Shown here one piece after another: positions 16,068-24,346 of a DNA stretch of 32,771 bases. How positions within the stretch are numbered: the stretch's first letter is position 1; every line of letters starts with the position of its first letter. Location: NCBI GenBank assembly GCA_021161305.1, contig JAGHAW010000188.1, forward strand, positions 1 to 32,771, in the 5' to 3' direction. The notes under the pieces are model-generated. The model was not told the origin of the DNA and searched no databases. It saw nothing but the letters and a program-made list of their open reading frames with translations. Made by a program: the position numbers and the translations under genes. This stretch comes from Sulfurimonas sp. Its GTDB lineage: Bacteria; Campylobacterota; Campylobacteria; Campylobacterales; Sulfurimonadaceae.

Positions 16068-17276
16068 ATGCAAGTATATTTAGACAACAATGCTACGACA
16101 ATGGTAGATCCAAAAGTTGTAGATGTGATGTTGCCATTCTTTAGCGAGTTATATGGTAACCCAAATTCACTTCATAAGTTTGGAACAGCATCTCATCCGG
16201 CGTTGAGCAAGGCTATAGACCAAGTTTATACGGCACTAAATGCTGCGGATGCAGATGATATAGTATTTACATCATGTGCAACAGAGTCAAATAACTGGGT
16301 TTTACAATCAGTTTTTATAGACCATATAGTAAATGGCGATAAAAATCACATAGTTACAACTGAAGTTGAACATCCATCTGTTCTTTCAACATGTAAATTT
16401 TTAGAAGAACAAGGTGTGAAGGTTACATATCTTCCGGTAAATGAACAAGGTGTTGTTGAGGCTCATGTAGTTAAGAGTTTTATAACTGATAAGACTGCGT
16501 TAGTCTCTATAATGTGGGCATCAAATGAAACTGGTATGATTTTCCCTATTAAAGAGATAGGTGAGATTTGTAAAGAAAAAGGTGTTCTTTTCCACTCTGA
16601 CGGTGTTCAGGCTATTGGTAAGATTCCAGTAGATTTGTCAGCCGTTCATGTTGATTTTGTTTCAATGTCGGCTCATAAATTTCATGGTCCTAAGGGCATA
16701 GGTGCTTTATATATTAAAGATTCTCAAAAATTAACTCCACTTCTGCATGGTGGTGAGCATATGGGTGGTCGCCGTTCTGGCACGCTGAATGTTCCTTTTA
16801 TAGTTGGAATGGGTAAGGCGATAGAGTTGGCTACGACAAATATGCAAGAGACAATGTCTAAAATCAGAGCTAAAAGAGATCGTTTAGAAGATGCACTGTT
16901 AGAACTTAGTGAGACATTTACTATTGGCGATAGAGAGAATCGTACACCAAACACTATCCTTATATCTATAAGAGGTGTTGAGGGTGAAGGTATGCTTTGG
17001 GACTTAAACAATGGTGAGATTGGTGCTTCAACTGGTTCGGCATGTGCAAGTGCAGACCTCGAAGCAAACACCGTAATGTTAGCTATTGGTGCAGATAACG
17101 AACTGGCTCATACTGGAATTCGTCTAAGTCTAAGTCGTTTTACTACGGACGGGGAAATTGATTATACGATTTCACATTTTAAAGATGCAGTGGCTAGACT
17201 TAGAGCAATATCAAGTTCGTTTGCTAAACAACAACCGACAAAGGGTGGTGAAGCACAAGCTTGTGAAATGCATTAG
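16068..17276 (+). CDS. nifS: Cysteine desulfurase NifS
   Basis: NifS takes sulfur from cysteine as a persulfide and passes it to NifU for Fe-S cluster assembly. 402 residues. The PLP lysine is K204 (SAHKFHGPKG) and the catalytic cysteine C326 in GASTGSACASADLEANTVM, the short NifS/IscS-type loop. In Helicobacter and Campylobacter this NIF pair is the general Fe-S system rather than a nitrogenase-specific one, and no nif genes for nitrogenase are in the window. The ribosome site is AGAGG. nifU follows after an unusual 271-base hairpin block. Confidence 0.96.
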   Translation: MQVYLDNNATTMVDPKVVDVMLPFFSELYGNPNSLHKFGTASHPALSKAIDQVYTALNAADADDIVFTSCATESNNWVLQSVFIDHIVNGDKNHIVTTEVEHPSVLSTCKFLEEQGVKVTYLPVNEQGVVEAHVVKSFITDKTALVSIMWASNETGMIFPIKEIGEICKEKGVLFHSDGVQAIGKIPVDLSAVHVDFVSMSAHKFHGPKGIGALYIKDSQKLTPLLHGGEHMGGRRSGTLNVPFIVGMGKAIELATTNMQETMSKIRAKRDRLEDALLELSETFTIGDRENRTPNTILISIRGVEGEGMLWDLNNGEIGASTGSACASADLEANTVMLAIGADNELAHTGIRLSLSRFTTDGEIDYTISHFKDAVARLRAISSSFAKQQPTKGGEAQACEMH

Positions 17277-17280
17277 CACT

Positions 17281-17521
17281 CTCGTTCCCATGCTCCAGCG
17301 TGGTAACGGATAGATAAACTAAAGTATGCATTCCCACGCAAAGCATGGGAACGAGACAACTTGGGAACGAGAACGCACTAGTGCGTTGGGCTCTCTGCCG
17401 AAGAGAACGCAGCGTTCAGAAAAAAATTTAGTTTTTTTCTAAGTCGTGCTTTAGCACAGAAGCGTAGCAAAAGGAATTACTTCCTTTTGCGTTATATTAA
17501 AATGAAGGTTTCCTTCATTTT
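17281..17521 (+). repeat. Array of palindromic hairpins between nifS and nifU
   Basis: Successive inverted repeats: CTCGTTCCCATGCT (17281-17294) with its complement at 17342-17355, and inner GCGTGG/CCACGC; palindrome AACGCACTAGTGCGTT (17372-17387); TCTCT/AGAGA (17392-17406); GAACG/CGTTC (17405-17417); AGAAAAAAA/TTTTTTTCT (17418-17440); GTGCT/AGCAC (17446-17457); GCAAAAGGAA/TTCCTTTTGC (17467-17490); AAAATGAAGG/CCTTCATTTT (17499-17521). A partial third copy, TTGGGAACGAG, is at 17361-17371. The CTCGTTCCCA...GGGAACGAG motif resembles REP/MITE-like repeats spread through many bacteria. No coding sequence found. Confidence 0.8.
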
Positions 17522-17547
17522 ATGAAATAAAATTAAGGAATATAAAT

Positions 17548-18528
17548 ATGGCAAAAGATGATTTACTAGGGGCTTCTTTGTGGGATGCCTACTCAAATAA
17601 AGTAACAACGCTTATGAATAACCCTCAGCATCAAGGTGAGATTTTTCAAGCTGAGGCTGAAAAAAGGGGACATAAACTTATTGTTGCTGATTTTGGTGCA
17701 GAATCTTGTGGTGACGCAGTTCGTCTCTACTGGGAGATTGACCCGAAAACAGACATAATTGTAAACTCAAAATTTAAAAGTTTTGGTTGTGGTACGGCTA
17801 TAGCATCAAGTGATGTTATGACTGAGCTTTGTATCGGTAAAACAGTAGCAGAAGCTGTAAAAATTACAAATATTGATGTTGAACTTGCTCTTCGTGATAA
17901 TCCTGATACTCCAGCAGTCCCACCTCAAAAGATGCACTGTTCGGTTATGGCTTATGATGTTATCAAAAAAGCTGCAGGACTTTATATGGGTGTTGATTCG
18001 GAGAGTTTTGAAGAAGAGATTATAGTTTGCGAGTGTGCTAGAGTTAGCTTGGGAACTGTTAAAGAAGTTATCAGACTTAATAATTTAAAAACAGTTGAGC
18101 AGATAACAGACTATACAAAAGCTGGTGGTTTTTGTAAATCTTGTATTAGACCAGGTGGGCATGAAGCAAGAGAGTACTATTTAGTAGATATTTTAGCAGA
18201 TACTCGTAAAGAGATGGATGAGGAAAAGATGAAAGCTGCCGCTGATGCTAGTGCAAGTGGTGAAGCTAAATTTGAAAATATGACTTTAGTTCAGCAAATC
18301 AAGGCAGTTGATGCAGTAATAGATGAAAATGTTCGCCAATTCCTAATCATGGATGGTGGAAATATGGAAGTTATCGACATTAAAAAAGGTGATGATTACG
18401 TTGATATTTATATTCGATATATGGGAGCATGTAGTGGTTGTGCTTCTTCATCAACAAGTACTCTTTATGCGATAGAATCAACTCTGAAAGATAAACTTTC
18501 TAAAAATATTCGCGTTCTTCCTATTTAA
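17548..18528 (+). CDS. nifU: Fe-S cluster scaffold NifU (three-domain)
   Basis: NifU builds Fe-S clusters on sulfur from NifS and hands them to target proteins. 326 residues with all three classical domains: an IscU-like scaffold (C54, C81, C131), a central permanent [2Fe-2S] domain (C161, C163, C196, C199 in CECARVSLG and GGFCKSCI) and a C-terminal Nfu domain with C295-x2-C298 (ACSGCASSS). Length is normal for NifU. AAGGA lies eight bases before the ATG. It is followed at once by a strong hairpin that probably ends the operon. Confidence 0.96.
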   Translation: MAKDDLLGASLWDAYSNKVTTLMNNPQHQGEIFQAEAEKRGHKLIVADFGAESCGDAVRLYWEIDPKTDIIVNSKFKSFGCGTAIASSDVMTELCIGKTVAEAVKITNIDVELALRDNPDTPAVPPQKMHCSVMAYDVIKKAAGLYMGVDSESFEEEIIVCECARVSLGTVKEVIRLNNLKTVEQITDYTKAGGFCKSCIRPGGHEAREYYLVDILADTRKEMDEEKMKAAADASASGEAKFENMTLVQQIKAVDAVIDENVRQFLIMDGGNMEVIDIKKGDDYVDIYIRYMGACSGCASSSTSTLYAIESTLKDKLSKNIRVLPI

Positions 18529-18564
18529 TATTTTCACATGCCAACTACTGGCATGTGAAAATAT
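18528..18564 (+). terminator. Terminator hairpin after nifU
   Basis: ATATTTTCACATGCCA, loop ACTAC, and TGGCATGTGAAAATAT form a perfect 16-pair stem overlapping the nifU stop. The T-run after it is poor, but the stem's own A/T base helps termination on both strands. Confidence 0.6.
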
Positions 18565-18614
18565 ATCTACCTATATAATTTCTGTTTAGTTTTTAATATT
18601 ATATTTTGCATATA

Positions 18615-18620
18615 TATAAT
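18615..18620 (+). promoter_or_regulatory. -10 box for the EAL-HDOD gene
   Basis: TATAAT 26 bases before the ATG at 18646, in alternating AT sequence; AAGGTG follows as the ribosome site. Confidence 0.45.
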
Positions 18621-18645
18621 AAAATGCAGGCACTAAGGTGTAGAT

Positions 18646-19896
18646 ATGGAACATACATATATTGGACGACAACCAATAATCGGTACGGATGGTGAGCTTT
18701 ATGCTTATGAAGTTCTATACAGAGACAAGAATAAGACAAGTACTATAAGTGATGGTCGTTATGCTAGTGCCTCTGTTATTAGCAGTATTTTAAATAAATT
18801 TGGTACTAGAACGCTGCTTGGGCATCATATGGCATTTGTTAAAATAGATAGAAAATTTCTTATGCAGGATTTGATTTTTTCTATTCCAAATGAATTTTTT
18901 ATTTTTTCAATACTTGATGATGTTGAGATAGATGAAAGAGTTATAGAAAGGGTTGAGCAACTCGTTGACAAGGGCTATAAGCTTGCTATAAATGATACAG
19001 TACTTGATAGTAAAAAGATTGAAAATCTCACTCCCATACTTAGTAAACTCTCTTTTGTTAAGATTAATTTTGATAAAGGTGTTAGTGTTGAATGTGAAAG
19101 TTTTATTACTCGCATAAAAGCAAATGGCACAAAAATAGTAGCTACAATAATAGAAAATAGTTCAGAGTATGATTTAGCCAAAAAGTTAGGATGTGAACTT
19201 TTTCAGGGTTACTTCTTTGCTGAACCTCGCATAATTGAAAATGCCAAGCTTGATTCCGATCGTTTGAGTATTATTAAGCTTACTGATTTACTTATGAGAG
19301 ATACGAATATAGATGAAATTACATTAGAATTTGAAAACAATCATGCTATTACTGTTCAGCTACTACAATTTATTAACTCTGGGTATTTCCATTTTAGAAA
19401 TAGAATCTCTTCTATTCATCATATCTTGATGCTTATGGGAAGACATCCTCTTGCACAGTGGTTAATGTTAATGATTTATTCTAAGTCCGTTTCTAAGAGT
19501 AAAGATAATTCTCCTCTTATGCTAATGGTAAAAAGTAGAACAGAATTGATGCAGAGTCTTATAAAAGCAGTTGAACCGGATGTCGGAAGCAATACATTGG
19601 GTGAGGCCTATTTTGTTGGAGTACTTTCACTTATTGATACCCTTTTTGGTGTAGAGTTAAGCAGAGTCTTAGAACATCTGCATATCTCTGATGATGTTCA
19701 AAATGCACTACTTAAAGATGAGGGTATTTTGGGTGAGTTATACGCTTTAGTTCGAGATGTTGAGGGCTTTAATACTGAAGCTATAACAATATTTGCAACT
19801 AAGCACAACTTAAATCATGAAACTATTCATGATATAATGATGCATAGTATAAAAGAGGTAAATAGTTTTGAAGATGCTACTGCTTTAGAGGAGTAA
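18646..19896 (+). CDS. Degenerate EAL plus HDOD signalling protein (YuxH type)
   Basis: 416 residues. An EAL-like domain covers about 1-200 (GRQPIIGTDGELYAYEVLYR) and an HDOD domain about 205-400 (ITVQLLQFINSGYFHFRN, SSIHHILMLMGRHPLAQWLM). The EAL metal and base residues are largely lost: the usual LEIL strand is FSIL, the DD pair is ND (LAINDTVLD) and KID is KIN, so cyclic di-GMP hydrolysis is unlikely. Proteins of this layout control motility or attachment in other bacteria through protein contacts. Its stop is four bases from the convergent gltX stop. Confidence 0.88.
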   Translation: MEHTYIGRQPIIGTDGELYAYEVLYRDKNKTSTISDGRYASASVISSILNKFGTRTLLGHHMAFVKIDRKFLMQDLIFSIPNEFFIFSILDDVEIDERVIERVEQLVDKGYKLAINDTVLDSKKIENLTPILSKLSFVKINFDKGVSVECESFITRIKANGTKIVATIIENSSEYDLAKKLGCELFQGYFFAEPRIIENAKLDSDRLSIIKLTDLLMRDTNIDEITLEFENNHAITVQLLQFINSGYFHFRNRISSIHHILMLMGRHPLAQWLMLMIYSKSVSKSKDNSPLMLMVKSRTELMQSLIKAVEPDVGSNTLGEAYFVGVLSLIDTLFGVELSRVLEHLHISDDVQNALLKDEGILGELYALVRDVEGFNTEAITIFATKHNLNHETIHDIMMHSIKEVNSFEDATALEE

Positions 19897-19900
19897 GTAC

Positions 19901-21295
19901 CTATCCTTCTCTATTTGCAGTCATAGCATTTGCGATTCTAAGCATAGTCTCGTCTTTGCCTAAAATAGCCATCACACTGTCAAGTCCTGGACCTGACATC
20001 TTCCCTAAGAGTGCAACACGAAGAGGTTGTCCGATTTTACCAAAACCTATCTCCATCTCATTTACAACTTCTTCCATTAGTTTATGATAATCACTTGGAA
20101 GGTGTAGCTCTTGGCTCGCAGAAACTTTAGCTCCAAAAGCATTTAAAACTTCAATGGCATTCCCCTTAAAAGCTTTTTTAACAGCTTTTTCATCATAAGA
20201 AGTTGGTGTTGTAAGTATCTCTTTTATGAGGGAAGCTAGCTCTTTTAAAGTTTTTGCACGCTCTTTTAACTCATCTAAAAGTATCTCTTTTTTATCATGA
20301 GAAGTTAAAACTAAATCATACTGGGTTAAAAGTTCTGCTAAATCTGAATTAGAAGAGTTTTTAATGTAGTGAGCACTTAACCAATCAAGTTTTTCAGTAT
20401 TGTAGATAGATGCTGATCTGTTTATATCTTTAGGATTGAAAAGATTTATCATCTCATCCATAGAGAAAATTTCTTGGTCACCATAACTCCAGCCTAAACG
20501 AACTAAAAAGTTTAGAAGTGCAGCAGGAGTATAACCCATCTCTTTATAAGCCATAACATCAGTAGCCCCATCTCTTTTGCTTAGTTTTTTACCTGCAGAG
20601 TTATGAATCATAGGAACATGGTAAAACTTAGGCAGGTCAAACCCTAAAGCTTCATAGACGGCTATCTGTTTTGGTGTGTTTGAGAGGTGATCATCCCCAC
20701 GAATAACTTCGTTTATACCCATCAGGTAGTCGTCAATAGCTACTACAAAGTTATAGGTTGGTGCACCGTCTGCTCTTGCGATTACAAAATCATCCAAAAT
20801 ATCTTGGGCTTGAAAAGAGACATCACCCTTTACACCATCACGAACTAAAATCTCTCCAGTCAGAGGTGCTTTGATTCGTATAACCGGCTCTATACCCTCT
20901 GGCGGAGTTCCATCAAAATCACGATATTTTCCATTGTATTTAGTTCGTTCTTTGTTTGCCATTTGAGTCTCACGAAGTTGGGTAAGTTCTTCTTTTGACA
21001 TGTAACATTTGTATGCTTTGCCCTCGTCTAAAAGTTGCTTGATATATTTTGCATAGATCTCATCTCTCTTAGATTGGTAAGTTATCTCGCCATCATGTTT
21101 TAATCCCAACCACTCAAATGCTTCAAGTATAGCCCTTGTAGCTTCTTCAGAATTTCTTGCTTTATCAGTATCTTCTATGCGAAGAACAAATTTACCACCA
21201 TTCTTCTTAGCCCAAAGGTAAGAAAAAAGAGCAGTTCTTAAACCGCCAATATGAAGATAGCCAGTAGGAGATGGAGCAAAACGAGTAACAACCAT
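19901..21295 (-). CDS. gltX: Glutamyl-tRNA synthetase
   Basis: Charges tRNA-Glu; 464 residues, standard length. The class I HIGH motif is in APSPTGYLHIGGLRTALF near the start and the KMSKS-type loop is KKLSKRDG near residue 240. Campylobacterota usually have two GltX proteins, one of which charges tRNA-Gln with glutamate for later amidation. Which of the two this is cannot be told without comparison. AAAAGG lies seven bases before ATG 21295. Divergent from the chaperone gene at 21401 across a 105-base gap. Confidence 0.96.
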   Translation of the reverse strand: MVVTRFAPSPTGYLHIGGLRTALFSYLWAKKNGGKFVLRIEDTDKARNSEEATRAILEAFEWLGLKHDGEITYQSKRDEIYAKYIKQLLDEGKAYKCYMSKEELTQLRETQMANKERTKYNGKYRDFDGTPPEGIEPVIRIKAPLTGEILVRDGVKGDVSFQAQDILDDFVIARADGAPTYNFVVAIDDYLMGINEVIRGDDHLSNTPKQIAVYEALGFDLPKFYHVPMIHNSAGKKLSKRDGATDVMAYKEMGYTPAALLNFLVRLGWSYGDQEIFSMDEMINLFNPKDINRSASIYNTEKLDWLSAHYIKNSSNSDLAELLTQYDLVLTSHDKKEILLDELKERAKTLKELASLIKEILTTPTSYDEKAVKKAFKGNAIEVLNAFGAKVSASQELHLPSDYHKLMEEVVNEMEIGFGKIGQPLRVALLGKMSGPGLDSVMAILGKDETMLRIANAMTANREG

Positions 21296-21400
21296 GAAAA
21301 AGCCTTTTGTTTTAGTAATGGAATTTTATACAAATGTTGGTTAAAAAGGAGTAAAATATCTTTTTTAATTTTACAAATTGAATATGATTAGGAATTTTAT

Positions 21401-22237
21401 ATGTATAAAATATTTTTAACTCTTGTTTTTGTTCTCTCTTTAAGTGCTGAGATGGTGGATGGTGTGGCTATTGTTATAAAAGGTAATGCTATTACTCTTT
21501 ATGATATTAAAAAAGAGATGCAAATTTCTAAAGTTAGTGCTACTAGAGCTTCTGATAACTTGATAAGAAAGAAGTTGGAAATTTTGGAGATAAAAGAGAG
21601 AAAGATAAGTGTTAGCAGTGGTGAAGTTTATGATGACCTTAAAAAAACAGCAACTCGAAACAATATGAGTCTTAGTAATTTTTATAAGGCTGTTAGAAAT
21701 TCTAGTGGTTTAAGTTCAACAGAATTAAAGGCTAAAGTAAAAGATAGGCTGCTTTCTCAAAAGTTATATGCTGCTATTGCGTACTCTTCTCTCTCTGAAC
21801 CAAATGAGAATGAGATTGAAGAGTATTTTGAGCTTCACAAAGATAGTTTTGCTCATCCGAGTTCTTTTGATGTTGTTTTATATGTTTCACAAGACAAAGC
21901 AAGACTTCAGGAAAAGATACATAACCCAATGTTTTACTCTCCGGATATAAAGACAAATGAGCAGGTTTTACCATACGATAGAATCTCTCCGGAGTTAGCT
22001 AAACTTTTAGAGAGAACGCCACTAAACAGTTTTACAGCAGTTATTCCTAATGGAAAAGGTGGCTATATGAGCTTTTATATAAAAGAGATTGCTTCAGCCC
22101 AAGAGATGGGTATAGAGAGTGTAAAAAATCAGATAATAAATTTAATAATGTCAGATAAAAGAGAGCAGGTTTTGGGTGATTACTTTGCTAGATTAAGACA
22201 CAATGCTGATATAAAAACGATAAGAGAAGTTGAGTAA
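21401..22237 (+). CDS. SurA-like periplasmic chaperone / peptidyl-prolyl isomerase
   Basis: 278 residues with a signal peptide (MYKIFLTLVFVLSLSAEM). The SurA N-terminal chaperone helices cover about 20-150 (VAIVIKGNAITLYDIKKEM, EIEEYFELHKDSF), followed by a parvulin-like PPIC segment to about 235 and a final helix. It is smaller than E. coli SurA (one parvulin domain, not two), like the Campylobacter protein Cj1289. It should help outer-membrane proteins fold. AGGA lies before the ATG. The dCMP deaminase ATG follows one base after the stop, so the genes are co-transcribed. Confidence 0.82.
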   Translation: MYKIFLTLVFVLSLSAEMVDGVAIVIKGNAITLYDIKKEMQISKVSATRASDNLIRKKLEILEIKERKISVSSGEVYDDLKKTATRNNMSLSNFYKAVRNSSGLSSTELKAKVKDRLLSQKLYAAIAYSSLSEPNENEIEEYFELHKDSFAHPSSFDVVLYVSQDKARLQEKIHNPMFYSPDIKTNEQVLPYDRISPELAKLLERTPLNSFTAVIPNGKGGYMSFYIKEIASAQEMGIESVKNQIINLIMSDKREQVLGDYFARLRHNADIKTIREVE

Positions 22238-22238
22238 A

Positions 22239-22673
22239 ATGCTAAGTGATAAAATTTTCATAAATATTGCCTTAGAGTTGGCAACTGCTTCAAAATGTGT
22301 GTCTAAACAAGTTGGTGCTGTTATTGTTAAAGATGGAAGAATTTTAAGCACAGGATATAATGGTACTCCGGCAGGATATGTAAACTGTTGTGATTATTGG
22401 GAGGGTAAATATACCCCAGAGCATCATGAATGGTCAAAGACTTACGAGATACATGCCGAGATGAATGCAATAATCTGGGCAGCAAGAGAGGGAATCTCCA
22501 TAGATGGTGCTACGATATATGTAACTTTAGAACCATGTAGTGAGTGTAGTAAAAATCTTATTGCAAGTGGTATTAAAAGAATTGTATATGCAAAAGAGTA
22601 TGAACATACTCATTCCGATACAATTTCAAAGTTTATTAAAGATAATGGAGTGATTATAGAAAAGCTTATATGA
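22239..22673 (+). CDS. dCMP deaminase family protein
   Basis: 144 residues with the zinc-dependent deaminase motifs HAEMNAI and PCSECSKNL, and the extra zinc-like cysteine cluster VNCCDYW with EHHEW typical of dCMP deaminases. It makes dUMP for dTMP synthesis. I chose ATG 22239, one base after the previous stop; an in-frame TTG at 22230 inside the chaperone gene would add three residues. It is followed by a promoter for the next operon. Confidence 0.9.
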   Translation: MLSDKIFINIALELATASKCVSKQVGAVIVKDGRILSTGYNGTPAGYVNCCDYWEGKYTPEHHEWSKTYEIHAEMNAIIWAAREGISIDGATIYVTLEPCSECSKNLIASGIKRIVYAKEYEHTHSDTISKFIKDNGVIIEKLI

Positions 22674-22700
22674 AAATGGTTTTTTTTCGCTGTTTTATAC

Positions 22701-22706
22701 TATAAT
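22701..22706 (+). promoter_or_regulatory. -10 box for the GAF-GAF-upp operon
   Basis: TATACTATAATTG contains TATAAT ending 29 bases before the ATG at 22736. This position shows that a longer frame starting at TTG 22706 cannot be the true start. Confidence 0.55.
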
Positions 22707-22735
22707 TGTTTCATATAAAGATAAAGGCTTGGTTT

Positions 22736-23236
22736 ATGCAAAATAAAAATACATATGCAAAATTATCTGAATTTGGAAGAGAACTTCTAAATAAGAAATC
22801 TTTACCGGAAGGTCTGCCTCATATTTCTAAGTATGTAAAAAATGTTATAGGTGCAGACAGATGTTCAATCTTTATCTACGACCATGATAAAAAAGAACTT
22901 TGGACTACACTAGCAGATAAAGTAGAGAAAATTGTTATACCCTCAAATAAAGGGATAGTTGGACATACCTTAGAGGCACGAAAACCAGTTATTGCAAATG
23001 ATGTATATTCAAATCCATATTTTTTATCAGAGATAGATACAGAGACTGGATACCAAACAAAAAATATTGTAACGGCACCGATATTCAACTCTAAAAGAGA
23101 GATAATAGGAATAATGGAGCTTTTAAATAAAGATGCTGGATTTAATAATGAAGATGTTAAGTTTATGATCTTTTTCTCACACTATGTTAGTGGTTTTTTA
23201 GAGTTGATAAATTTATATGCAGAGCAAGACAGATGA
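22736..23236 (+). CDS. Stand-alone GAF-domain protein (first of tandem pair)
   Basis: 166 residues, one GAF domain and short helices at each end. Typical GAF stretches are GADRCSIFIYDHDKKELWTT, NKGIVGHTLEARKPVIANDV and NIVTAPIFNSKREIIGIMEL, followed by NKDAGFNNED, which resembles the NKFDE motif of cyclic-nucleotide-binding GAFs with the last acid replaced. No output domain is attached. AAAGG lies eight bases before ATG 22736. It overlaps the second GAF gene as ATGA. Ligand unknown. Confidence 0.88.
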   Translation: MQNKNTYAKLSEFGRELLNKKSLPEGLPHISKYVKNVIGADRCSIFIYDHDKKELWTTLADKVEKIVIPSNKGIVGHTLEARKPVIANDVYSNPYFLSEIDTETGYQTKNIVTAPIFNSKREIIGIMELLNKDAGFNNEDVKFMIFFSHYVSGFLELINLYAEQDR

Positions 23237-23718
23237 AAAGATCACATCAAATAGCAGAGTTTGGACGGAAGTTAATGTCACTTGGAAAGGTGGAAAATAT
23301 TCTTGAACTTGTCTCAAGCGAAGCGAAACAACTTCTAAATGCAGATAGATGCTCCATTTTTATAGTTGATGTAGAAGATAAGATGCTTTGGACAAAACTT
23401 AGTGATGGTATAGGTCGTATTGTTATTTCTCTTGATTCTGGAATTGTTGGGGATACCTATATGAAGAGTAAACCTCAACTTGTAAATTCACCCTATGATG
23501 ACCCCAGATTTTTACCAAATATAGATAAAAAAAGTGGTTATGTAACTCAAAATATAATCACAACCCCAATATATAACTCAAAAAGAGAAGTTATTGGGGT
23601 TATTCAACTTCTAAACAAGAGTCGTGGCAATTTTGATGATAAAGATTTACAAGATTTAGCTTTCTTAGCAAACTATGTAAGTGGTTCTTTAGAACTTATT
23701 TTAATGAGTGGGAATTAA
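23233..23718 (+). CDS. Stand-alone GAF-domain protein (second of tandem pair)
   Basis: 161 residues, clearly a paralogue of the preceding protein: AEFGRKLM against SEFGRELL, NADRCSIFIVD against GADRCSIFIYD, and NIITTPIYNSKREVIGVIQL against NIVTAPIFNSKREIIGIMEL. The NKFDE-like motif is NKSRGNFDDKDL. The pair probably arose by duplication and might form a heterodimer (inference). No good ribosome site precedes the ATG, so it relies on coupling through the ATGA overlap. upp begins two bases after its stop. Confidence 0.86.
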   Translation: MKRSHQIAEFGRKLMSLGKVENILELVSSEAKQLLNADRCSIFIVDVEDKMLWTKLSDGIGRIVISLDSGIVGDTYMKSKPQLVNSPYDDPRFLPNIDKKSGYVTQNIITTPIYNSKREVIGVIQLLNKSRGNFDDKDLQDLAFLANYVSGSLELILMSGN

Positions 23719-23720
23719 AG

Positions 23721-24344
23721 ATGATTTATGAGCTTTCAAACCCTCTTACTAAGACACTCATAACACATTTGAGAGATCAAAGAAGCGATGCTATTCGTTT
23801 TAGACATGCTATTGTAGAAGTAACAAAGCAACTGGTTTATGAAGCTTTAAAAGAGATACCTTTGGTACAAAAAAGCATAACAACTTGGAAAGGCAGAAGA
23901 GATTTTAGTGCGATTGATGAAAAAAATATAGTAGTTGCAACAGTTTTAAGAGCTGGAATGCCTATGCTAGATAGTGTAATAGAACTTTTGCCTGAGTCAT
24001 CAGCAGGATTTTTGGCAATGAAGAGAGATGAAACTACACACAGAAGTGTACTTTACTATGACAGGCTTCCTGATTGCAAGGGTAAAACAGTACTTTTGGT
24101 AGATCCCATGGTTGCAACAGGCTACTCAATGGTTGACGCGATAAAGGTTATTAAAACAAAAGAACCGCAAAAGATTGTTACTCTCAATATTATAGCTTCA
24201 CCAGAGGGCTTGGGTGTAGTTAATTCTACTTATCCTGAGGTTGATATTTATATAGCACAAATCGATGAAAAACTAAATGATGATAAGTTTATCATTCCTG
24301 GTTTGGGTGATGCAGGTGACCGTTCTTATAACACTGTAGAGTAA
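23721..24344 (+). CDS. upp: Uracil phosphoribosyltransferase
   Basis: Upp joins uracil to PRPP to make UMP, salvaging pyrimidine. 207 residues, the family length. The PRPP loop is VLLVDPMVATGYSMVDAI near residues 125-142 and the uracil-binding end is GLGDAGDRSYNT. It is the third gene of the GAF-GAF-upp-methyltransferase run; its stop is two bases from the next ATG. Confidence 0.96.
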   Translation: MIYELSNPLTKTLITHLRDQRSDAIRFRHAIVEVTKQLVYEALKEIPLVQKSITTWKGRRDFSAIDEKNIVVATVLRAGMPMLDSVIELLPESSAGFLAMKRDETTHRSVLYYDRLPDCKGKTVLLVDPMVATGYSMVDAIKVIKTKEPQKIVTLNIIASPEGLGVVNSTYPEVDIYIAQIDEKLNDDKFIIPGLGDAGDRSYNTVE

Positions 24345-24346
24345 AA

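Noticed and set aside
17281..17521. CRISPR array between nifS and nifU
   Set aside because: The repeats differ from each other, are palindromes with short loops, and have no equal-length spacers; no cas genes nearby.
22706..22735. Upstream TTG start for the first GAF protein
   Set aside because: The TTG overlaps the TATAAT box, so it would not be in the mRNA.
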